Source: an uncultured bacterium | GTDB lineage: Bacteria > Patescibacteriota > Dojkabacteria > CALFHW01 | Assembly (NCBI GenBank): GCA_937876695.1 | Contig: CALFHW010000130.1 | Location: forward strand, 1 to 5,718 | Direction of reading: 5' to 3' | DNA: 5,718 bases | Shown: positions 1 through 5,718 of the stretch, piece by piece | Numbering within the stretch: the first letter of the stretch is position 1 | How the letters are laid out: each line of letters starts with the position of its first letter | The notes under the pieces: model-generated | Databases searched by the model: none | Told to the model about the DNA's origin: nothing | Seen by the model: only the letters and a program-made list of their open reading frames with translations | Program-made: the position numbers and the translations under genes

Positions 1-2
1 CA

Positions 3-1865
3 CCGCTACTAGAAAAGTTATATGAAAAAAATAAATTCAATATTGAAGAGTCGATCCGGCTCCTGCATACATACCTAGATAACGGCACTGCATTTGACGA
101 GCTCGCCAGAAATGACCGTCTGCTCGCTAGCCTGCACACCGAGCCAGTCGCCTACTTTTCTCTGGAGTTCGGCCTGGTCGATTGGCTACAGACATATTCA
201 GGTGGACTTGGAGTGCTGGCCGGAGATACCGTCAAAGAGGCCAGTGATTTTGGTCTGCCGATGGTGGCGCTCGGGCTATTTTATGCTCAAGGCTACTTCC
301 ACCAAAGATTCACTCCCGATGGCTGGCAACTTGAGGACTACCTCGATCAAGATACCGACGATTACCCTATGGAGACTGTCAAAGATGAGGACGGTCTGAC
401 TATCTATGTAGATGTACCACTGGGCGAAAAGATCATCAAAGTACGGGCTTGGCGCATGAAAATTGGACGCAGAAGCTTGTTACTTCTAGATACAAATGTA
501 GCCGAAAACAAAGACATGGAAGATAGAATGATCACTTATCATTTGTATGGTGGCGATGAGGATACCAGGATCAAGCAAGAAATCGTGCTGGCTATGGGAG
601 GTTATAAGATATTGCGGGCATTGGGTATCAAGCCAGGAATACTTCATCTCAACGAAGGCCACAGCGCCTTTACTCTGCTGGCACAGGCTAGAGAGCTCAT
701 GCATACTGGTGGAATTGATTTTAAGCAGGCAGTTGAGAAGTCTAGAAAAAATATTCTATTCACAAACCACACCCTCAAACAGGCTGGCAACGACGTGTTT
801 ACCTATCAACTTATGGAAAAATACCTGGGTAGCTTTGCCAGAGAGGTGGGCGTCGATTTCAGAGAGATCTTTGCGCTAGGTGTAGACCCGCTATATGGCG
901 AAGGCCGCTTCGGGATGACAATTCTGGGGCTAAAAAATGCTACCAAGGTAAACGCGGTGAGCAAAATCCACGCTGTGGCCGCCCAGAAAGTCTGGCCCGA
1001 ACATCCAATGATTCCAATTACTAACGGCGTGCATATGCCCACTTGGGTCGCAGAGCCCATCAATAACCTACTCTCGCAATACGTCGGCGAAGGCTGGGCT
1101 GACCCGCTAGGTAGGGTGAATTGGGACGGAATAAAAAATATCCCTGATGCAGAGCTATGGAAAAGCCATTTAGAGGGCAAGCAAGTGCTGATAAAACAAA
1201 TCGCAGCCAATTGTGGAATTAACTTGCCGGAAAATGCCATGATTCTCGGCTGGTTTAGACGTGTAACAGCCTACAAGCAACCCGAGATCCTCACCCTAGA
1301 CCTAGACAGGCTAGAACGCATCGTGGGCAACTCTGAGCGGCCTGTGGTGTTTATTTTTGGTGGTAAAGCCCACCCCCAGGACTACGCTGGCAAAGAAATT
1401 CTCAAGAGTCTGCAGCAAATCACTCAGCAAGAGAGGTTCAAAAATAAACTAGTACTTATTCCCGATTACAACTGGCGCATGGCTAGATACCTCTATGCAG
1501 GTAGCGACGTCTGGATCAACAGCCCGATTAGATTCCAAGAAGCTTGCGGGACTAGCGGGATGAAGGCAGCTGCCAACGGAGCGTTGCAGTTTTCTACCAT
1601 CGACGGCTGGATTGATGAAGTCAAAGACAGCGGAATTATTTGGGAAATTGAGGATAACCTCAACCCTACTCAATACTACGATCGACTAGAGGGAGAGATA
1701 CTAAAGCTATACTGGGAACGTGAAAATGGGATTCCAATTGAGTGGGTCAAACGCATGAAAGAGACTATGCGAGTGGTCCTCCCAAGTTACACCAGTACCA
1801 GAATGATCAGCGACTACATCGAACAAGCTTATCGCCCGATATTGAAGGAAACTTTAAGTAGCTAG
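3..1865 (+). CDS. glgP: Alpha-glucan (glycogen/maltodextrin) phosphorylase, GT35, N-terminus cut off by window edge
   Basis: This cytosolic, PLP-dependent enzyme releases glucose-1-phosphate from the non-reducing ends of alpha-1,4-glucans using phosphate. The frame is open from base 3 to the TAG at 1863-1865, giving 620 visible residues. A GTG at 213 could be read as a start, but it falls inside the conserved SGGLGVLAGD motif (visible residues 66-75), so the true start lies upstream of the window. Motifs in order: VAYFSLEFGL (49-58), HLNEGHSAF with His220, ITNGVHMPTW (339-348), RRVTAYK with Arg419, Arg420 and Lys425 (phosphate-site region), GGKAHP (453-458), and EACGTSGMK (513-521), whose Lys521 is the expected PLP Schiff-base lysine. 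NGALQFSTIDGW follows. The LNEGH and GGKAHP forms place it with the bacterial and archaeal phosphorylases distant from the muscle/MalP type. All key residues seen are intact. It converges on the ABC operon with a 12-bp gap. The family is certain; the exact glucan preferred is not. Confidence 0.95.
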   Translation, partial: PLLEKLYEKNKFNIEESIRLLHTYLDNGTAFDELARNDRLLASLHTEPVAYFSLEFGLVDWLQTYSGGLGVLAGDTVKEASDFGLPMVALGLFYAQGYFHQRFTPDGWQLEDYLDQDTDDYPMETVKDEDGLTIYVDVPLGEKIIKVRAWRMKIGRRSLLLLDTNVAENKDMEDRMITYHLYGGDEDTRIKQEIVLAMGGYKILRALGIKPGILHLNEGHSAFTLLAQARELMHTGGIDFKQAVEKSRKNILFTNHTLKQAGNDVFTYQLMEKYLGSFAREVGVDFREIFALGVDPLYGEGRFGMTILGLKNATKVNAVSKIHAVAAQKVWPEHPMIPITNGVHMPTWVAEPINNLLSQYVGEGWADPLGRVNWDGIKNIPDAELWKSHLEGKQVLIKQIAANCGINLPENAMILGWFRRVTAYKQPEILTLDLDRLERIVGNSERPVVFIFGGKAHPQDYAGKEILKSLQQITQQERFKNKLVLIPDYNWRMARYLYAGSDVWINSPIRFQEACGTSGMKAAANGALQFSTIDGWIDEVKDSGIIWEIEDNLNPTQYYDRLEGEILKLYWERENGIPIEWVKRMKETMRVVLPSYTSTRMISDYIEQAYRPILKETLSS

Positions 1866-1877
1866 ATTCGAGTTAAC

Positions 1878-3722
1878 CTAAGAGTGGCTCTCTTTATTTG
1901 AGCTAATAAGATCCAATGCCTCCTTATATTTCACCGGACCTGTGACTTCTCCAGCAGCGATGAAGTAAATCTCATCAGCTGACTTAACAGTATTTAGACG
2001 GTGGGCAATAACGATCTTGGTCACCGCATTTTTGCCCCTAGCAGCGGTCATTCTCCTGCCATCGAGAATGTCTTCCAGCAGCTGCTCGGTGACAGTATCG
2101 ATATTGGCGGTAGCCTCGTCCAGGATTATTAGCTCAGGACTTCTGAGCATCACCCTAATAAATGCGACTAACTGTTTCTGCCCTAGAGAAATATTTTCGG
2201 AAGAATTATCTACTTGGGTATCGAGCCCACTAGGGAACTTCTCTAGTACTTTGCCTAATTCCTTTTCAATCAGAACCTTCTCGAGCTCACTCGAAGTGTA
2301 ATCTTTGTACTGTTCATTACCATAGACAATATTATCTCTGATACTGCCGCTAAATAATATCGGGTCTTGTAGTATAAAACCTATGCTGGCAGCTAACTCA
2401 GACTGTGTGTAAGAATGAATATCTTTGCCTTTAAACAGCACCTCGCCTTCTGCCGCGCGGTAAAGCCGCGCGATAATTGCTGCTGTTGTGCTCTTACCAC
2501 CACCAGTTGGGCCGACAAATGCATAAGTCTTGCCGGGCATGATCTTCAGCGAGACATTCTTCAAAGTATAGCTATCTTTCTGGTAGCCAAAACTCATATT
2601 TATCAATTCGACTAAGGGCTGATTCGCTCTGGTATCGCCGCTGACTTTATCATTTCCAACCACAGCAGATTGGTCAGTAGGCAAGTTAAGCAGCTCCGAG
2701 ATTCTAGACCAAGCAGCTATTGAAGTCTGGAGCGAGCTGAACAGCGAGGCCATAATCCTCAGCGGCGAATAGAACCTCTCTAGGTAGAGAATGTAAGTAA
2801 CCAGTACGCCAAACTCCAAACTAGCAGTTATGTTTATGCCCAGAAAAGTGAAGCTACTCTGCGAAATTAGGTTTATACCTGCGAGGTAGACTAAGAATAA
2901 TGCCACATTTGAACCAAAATCATACAGGGGAGTTAACAAGCCATTGGCAGTGGCGGCCTGGACAGCTGCCTGTTTATTTTCAGCATTTACCCTATGAAAA
3001 GCATTTATAAAATAGTCTTTACGACCAAAGGCGACCATAACTTTGTAGTTGGAAATGCTCTCCTGAACTTCAGCTGATAGGTTGCCAGTTCTAGCAAAAG
3101 CTTTCTTGTTTAAAGATCTAATTAACCCCGAAACTAAGTTGGTAGCTAGCAACAACACAGCCGCAACCATCAATGCCAGTAGTCCTAAGATAGGATTTAT
3201 AACCAACATAGCTATGGCGGTGCCAATTATCACAAAGATGTTACCTACAAACCTGAGTAGAGTCTCAGAGAAAGCCTGGTTTAGTTTATCAGTGTCATTA
3301 TTTATTCTGGAGATGAGATCTCCAGACTTGTTTTGATTGAAAAACGCCAGCGGCAGCTCCTGTAGCCTAGCAAATATACGCGATCTCAATCTATACAGAA
3401 TATTCTGCCCTATCCAACCCATAATCAGAATCTGTAGATAACTGGCCACCGAAGTAACCACATAAAGACCCCCCAGGCCGAGCACCACGGTCAACAGGGC
3501 TTCCTTATCTCTATCTCTAATTGCAATTTGCGAGGCATCTCCGATAATACTAGGGGCGATGACGTTGATGGCCGCGATAAAAATGACTAGGAACATCACA
3601 AAAATCCCGCCTGCAATTACCCTGCGCCCATAGCCGCCTATGCCAGCATTCACCTCCATAAAAATTTGAGGAACGCTCTTGCGAATTAATTTGTCGCCGC
3701 CCTGTAATCTATAGTCGATCAT
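1878..3722 (-). CDS. ABC exporter half-transporter (TMD-NBD), catalytically intact half of a heterodimer
   Basis: This 614-residue inner-membrane protein is a type IV ABC exporter half, TM288/YheH/BmrD-like. About six membrane segments are visible near residues 35-57, 75-103, 157-175, 178-200, 263-287 and 303-325. The family's FFNQNKSGDLISRINND stretch lies at about 127-143. The NBD has an A-loop Tyr380, Walker A GPTGGGKS (404-411), Q-loop Gln452, a deviant signature ISLGQ (511-515), Walker B LIILDEA with Asp535 and Glu536, and H-loop His574. It therefore has a complete Walker A/B/His set but a non-consensus signature, the pattern of the catalytic partner in asymmetric exporters. Spacing from Glu536 to His574 is 38 residues, against 31 between the matching positions in its partner, which points to a small basic insertion. 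The start overlaps the partner's stop (ATGA) and no Shine-Dalgarno precedes it, so translation is probably coupled. Drug, lipid or peptide export are all possible; the substrate is unknown. Confidence 0.95.
   Translation of the reverse strand: MIDYRLQGGDKLIRKSVPQIFMEVNAGIGGYGRRVIAGGIFVMFLVIFIAAINVIAPSIIGDASQIAIRDRDKEALLTVVLGLGGLYVVTSVASYLQILIMGWIGQNILYRLRSRIFARLQELPLAFFNQNKSGDLISRINNDTDKLNQAFSETLLRFVGNIFVIIGTAIAMLVINPILGLLALMVAAVLLLATNLVSGLIRSLNKKAFARTGNLSAEVQESISNYKVMVAFGRKDYFINAFHRVNAENKQAAVQAATANGLLTPLYDFGSNVALFLVYLAGINLISQSSFTFLGINITASLEFGVLVTYILYLERFYSPLRIMASLFSSLQTSIAAWSRISELLNLPTDQSAVVGNDKVSGDTRANQPLVELINMSFGYQKDSYTLKNVSLKIMPGKTYAFVGPTGGGKSTTAAIIARLYRAAEGEVLFKGKDIHSYTQSELAASIGFILQDPILFSGSIRDNIVYGNEQYKDYTSSELEKVLIEKELGKVLEKFPSGLDTQVDNSSENISLGQKQLVAFIRVMLRSPELIILDEATANIDTVTEQLLEDILDGRRMTAARGKNAVTKIVIAHRLNTVKSADEIYFIAAGEVTGPVKYKEALDLISSNKESHS
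3719..3722 (-). other. ATGA stop/start overlap joining the two exporter genes
   Basis: On the minus strand the TGA ending the 573-residue gene and the ATG beginning the 614-residue gene share four bases. The 20 or so bases before this ATG contain no Shine-Dalgarno-like purine run. Reinitiation by the terminating ribosome is therefore the likely mode, which would keep the two subunits near 1:1 as a heterodimer needs. Confidence 0.8.
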
Positions 3723-5440
3723 GAGATAGTCTTTTGCGAATTATATATCTGTCTGTATTCAAATGACTCTTCAAGTAACTGGTCATGTGTGCCTTGGGCA
3801 ATTAAACTGCCTTCCATAATGAGTAATATTTTGTCGTAGCTTTTTATAGGCTCGATTTTTTGTGTGATCGATATCAAGGTAATGCCTGGGTAATTCTTAT
3901 CTAGACTAGCCAGAATTCTTTTCTCGGTCTGCATATCCACCCTAGCCGTAAAATCGTCTAGCAGTAGCAGCTTAGGATTTACTGCCAGAGCCCTAGCTAA
4001 AGTCAGCCTTTGCTTTTGCCCGCCAGATAAAGAAGATCCTCTCTCTGCTACCATAGTCTCTAGCCCATCTGGTTGAGCCTTGATAAAGTCGCTCAGGTCG
4101 GCAGTTGCTATTGCCTTGTCTAGATCCTGAACATCAGTGTAACTGCTGAAGACAATGTTTTCCTTCAGGCTAGAATTAAAAATAATACTGTCCTGAAAAA
4201 CTAAAGCTACTTGTTTATAAAAATCTGTCGAGTCGATTTGGTTTAACTCCACCCCATCCAAAATAATTTTACCTTCTGTAGGCTGTAGCAGCCCGGCGAT
4301 TAAATTAAATATCTGGCTTTTACCAGAAGCCGTCGGCCCTACAATCGCCGTCTTGCTGCCCGCTTGAATTGCAAAACTGATTTCATTCAAAATGCTTTTA
4401 TTCTCGCTCACCAAGCTAACCTTTTTAAATTCTAACTCGCCCTTAATCTGTACTTTCTCTGTCCCGCGGGTCTGGGCATTTTTAATTTTTAGGGTGTCAT
4501 TGATCCTTGTAACTGAAGCCGTGGACCTAGCGATATTACTACTGACAAAACCCAAAATAAAAATAGGCGCGATGAAGGTAGCGATATAATTAAAAAAGGC
4601 CGAGTATTCCCCAGGCGCCAGACCCGTTGACCCCGCCCCGGAGGTTAAAGAATTAAAAAAGTCGATGACGCTGCTGCCGCCGAAATAAACTACAGCTAGG
4701 ATAGTAAAGTTAGTGATGATAGTTATCAGCGGAATTAATGAGGCAAAGCCCAATATAATTCTAAAGTTGGTATTTTTTGTCTGAAGGTTAACTCCAGCAA
4801 ACTTGTCGATTTCCCAGGAACCTGAGTTTAATACTTTGGTTAGAGGCGCCCCCACGATACTTTCATTGATAGTTTTATTGAGCTTATCGATATTTTCTTG
4901 AGAGACTTTAAAGAACTTACTTATGGACTTGAAGATGATAAAGAACGTCCCCAGCAACAATGGAATCACTGCTGAGACCACTAACCCCAGTTCTAAGTTT
5001 ATGCTCATCATTGAAATAGCAGCGCCGACTATCAATATCAGTGCCGAGAATACCGCCACCACTCCCTGGCTAAAAATCAGCTTAATGGCGTCAACGTCGC
5101 TCGTAATATTTGTCAAAATCTTGGCGGTAGTTATCTGACGAACTACCTGATAATCAAGTTCTGACACCTTCTTGATCAAGCGGTTGCGGATGCCAGCTGC
5201 CACATTCTCAGCCAGGATATTCGTCAAAACTATTTGCAGCAAGGCCAAAACAAAAATCGCACTAGTGAATAGCAGGAACTGTAGCTGGAAATCGCTGAGA
5301 TCTAAGCTGCCTTGAAATAACTGATTTACAGCATCTGCAGATACCCGAGGTAAGGTCAGCGACAACACGTTGCCAGCCAGCGATAGCCCTGATAGAACTA
5401 GCAGCCATGGAAGTGTGCTTTTATTAAAAATCAGTTTCAT
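3719..5440 (-). CDS. ABC exporter half-transporter (TMD-NBD), degenerate-site half of a heterodimer
   Basis: This 573-residue inner-membrane protein is the first gene of the exporter pair, TM287/YfiB/BmrC-like. Six membrane segments are visible near residues 11-33, 52-76, 124-147, 150-171, 227-253 and 277-300. The coupling region contains TAKILTNITSDVDAIK (105-120). The NBD has Walker A GPTASGKS (368-375), Q-loop Gln416, a canonical LSGGQ signature (471-475) and Walker B LLLLDD, where Asp496 replaces the catalytic Glu. At the H-loop, Gln527 (ITQK) replaces His. No aromatic A-loop residue is apparent: the aligned position reads VSLVSEN at 341-347. These substitutions are known in the non-hydrolytic half of heterodimeric exporters. 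Its LSGGQ would complete the competent ATP site of the 614-residue partner. The chosen ATG has GGAG 10 nt upstream, and the protein begins directly before TM1 as expected. The stop TGA overlaps the partner's ATG by 4 bp. Substrate unknown. Confidence 0.95.
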   Translation of the reverse strand: MKLIFNKSTLPWLLVLSGLSLAGNVLSLTLPRVSADAVNQLFQGSLDLSDFQLQFLLFTSAIFVLALLQIVLTNILAENVAAGIRNRLIKKVSELDYQVVRQITTAKILTNITSDVDAIKLIFSQGVVAVFSALILIVGAAISMMSINLELGLVVSAVIPLLLGTFFIIFKSISKFFKVSQENIDKLNKTINESIVGAPLTKVLNSGSWEIDKFAGVNLQTKNTNFRIILGFASLIPLITIITNFTILAVVYFGGSSVIDFFNSLTSGAGSTGLAPGEYSAFFNYIATFIAPIFILGFVSSNIARSTASVTRINDTLKIKNAQTRGTEKVQIKGELEFKKVSLVSENKSILNEISFAIQAGSKTAIVGPTASGKSQIFNLIAGLLQPTEGKIILDGVELNQIDSTDFYKQVALVFQDSIIFNSSLKENIVFSSYTDVQDLDKAIATADLSDFIKAQPDGLETMVAERGSSLSGGQKQRLTLARALAVNPKLLLLDDFTARVDMQTEKRILASLDKNYPGITLISITQKIEPIKSYDKILLIMEGSLIAQGTHDQLLEESFEYRQIYNSQKTIS

Positions 5441-5450
5441 ATATTTATTT

Positions 5451-5454
5451 CTCC
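5451..5454 (-). promoter_or_regulatory. Ribosome binding site (GGAG) for the 573-residue ABC gene
   Basis: The minus strand reads GGAG followed by ten A/T-only bases and then the ATG at 5440. The spacing is slightly long but workable, and it supports this ATG as the start. A second GGAG at 5467-5470 is too far away to serve it. Confidence 0.55.
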
Positions 5455-5460
5455 ATTCTG

Positions 5461-5466
5461 ATTATA
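5461..5466 (-). promoter_or_regulatory. Possible -10 box (TATAAT) upstream of the exporter operon
   Basis: The minus strand reads a perfect TATAAT in the 29-bp gap between the DUF5701-like stop and the exporter start. Upstream at a normal spacing there is only a poor -35 match (TGTGCA, three of six), which lies inside the preceding gene, and there is no TG extension. If used, transcription would start near 5454, giving a leader of only about 14 nt. A chance match in an AT-rich gap is a real alternative. Confidence 0.35.
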
Positions 5467-5469
5467 CTC

Positions 5470-5718
5470 CTACCCAACTCTAGATGCACATGAAGCCGAA
5501 CCCAGCCAAGTGTGAGGATTCCCATCCCAACACCAACCTAGGTTAGGTTCTTTTTTTGCATTTATCCAGATGGCGGGCACTCTTTGATCTTTGCCTGTGC
5601 GAGATCCTAGAAGTGAAAAACAGTTATTTTTGATCAGAAACTCGGGGAAATGAGTAACTATCGCAATTCCCTCATCTATAGTAAGTGGCAGGCGTCCTTT
5701 GCCTTTAATTAGATCCAT
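5470..5718 (-). CDS. DUF5701-like protein, C-terminal fragment (5' end beyond window)
   Basis: These 82 visible residues end at the TAG at 5472-5470. The fragment is well conserved in character: PLTIDEGIAIVTHFPEFL (11-28), NNCFSLLGSR (31-40), RVPAIWI (46-52) and a very characteristic Trp/Cys-rich tail, GWCWDGNPHTWLGSASCASR (61-80), followed by VG and the stop. From memory this matches the C-terminal half of DUF5701 proteins, common in Actinobacteria and also found in some Candidate Phyla Radiation genomes; I cannot run the profile. An ATG sits exactly at the window edge (5718-5716). Because it abuts the edge and family members are about 200 residues long as I recall, I treat it as internal and the gene as truncated here. 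There is no signal peptide or membrane segment in the visible part. The function is unknown; no catalytic motif is recognised. It lies on the same strand as the ABC pair, 29 bp upstream, so read-through into the exporter genes is possible. Confidence 0.75.
   Translation of the reverse strand: MDLIKGKGRLPLTIDEGIAIVTHFPEFLIKNNCFSLLGSRTGKDQRVPAIWINAKKEPNLGWCWDGNPHTWLGSASCASRVG

Noticed and set aside
94..399. Open frame of 101 codons on the plus strand overlapping the start of the visible phosphorylase
   Set aside because: The phosphorylase frame is open across the same bases and encodes VAYFSLEFGL and SGGLGVLAGD there, so the other frame is a by-product.
806..1240. Open frame of 144 codons on the minus strand inside the phosphorylase gene
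   Set aside because: It is fully antisense to conserved GT35 motifs, its translation has no recognisable domain, and no ribosome binding site context sets it apart. It is a shadow of the real gene.
1880..1899. Small inverted repeat AAGAG/CTCTT with a 5-base loop followed by TATTT, just after the phosphorylase stop
   Set aside because: The stem is only five mostly A-T pairs, the T run is interrupted, and the bases are part of the converging exporter gene's coding end. It is too weak to call a terminator.
3082..3336. Plus-strand open frames within the ABC genes (also at 2017-2301, 2415-2615, 4392-4589 and 4923-5138)
   Set aside because: All are antisense to membrane segments or NBD motifs of well-supported ABC proteins. 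Hydrophobic-rich antisense frames are expected there and none shows a recognisable family.
3714..3740. Possible frameshift or split of a single fused transporter at the gene junction
   Set aside because: Each protein has a complete six-helix domain plus one NBD, and the junction is a clean ATGA overlap. This is the normal two-gene arrangement rather than a broken fusion.

Overview
The window holds four protein-coding genes and no RNA gene, insertion sequence or CRISPR array that I can support. Two genes are cut by the window edges. Coding density is very high. The gaps are 12 bp and 29 bp, and two genes overlap by 4 bp. GC content looks mid-40s percent by eye. TAG and TGA both act as stops, so this is not a lineage that reads TGA as glycine (Gracilibacteria or SR1). 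The compact layout, frequent CTA and AGA codons, and a DUF5701-type protein next to these genes suggest a small-genome bacterium. It could be a Candidate Phyla Radiation member such as Saccharibacteria, or less likely an actinobacterium. This placement is inference; no ribosomal or marker gene is present.

Layout. Bases 1-1865 (+) carry most of an alpha-glucan (glycogen) phosphorylase of family GT35, missing its N-terminus. It ends 12 bp from a converging gene on the other strand. Bases 5440-1878 (-) encode two half-transporters of an ABC exporter, 573 and 614 residues, joined by an ATGA stop/start overlap. Bases 5718-5470 (-) encode the C-terminal 82 residues of a DUF5701-like protein of unknown function. 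Its stop lies 29 bp upstream of the first exporter gene on the same strand.

How they work together. The two ABC proteins almost certainly form one heterodimeric exporter of the TM287/288, BmrCD or YheI/YheH kind. The 573-residue half has a degenerate catalytic site (Asp for the Walker B Glu, Gln for the H-loop His) but a perfect LSGGQ. The 614-residue half has intact catalytic residues but a deviant signature (ISLGQ). Pairing them gives one competent and one non-catalytic ATP site. The substrate cannot be read from the sequence. The phosphorylase belongs to storage-glucan breakdown and has no evident functional link to the exporter.

Nothing here is clearly a new system. The points most worth a second look are the DUF5701/exporter adjacency, a small basic insertion in the NBD of the 614-residue half, and the unusual abundance of CTAG.
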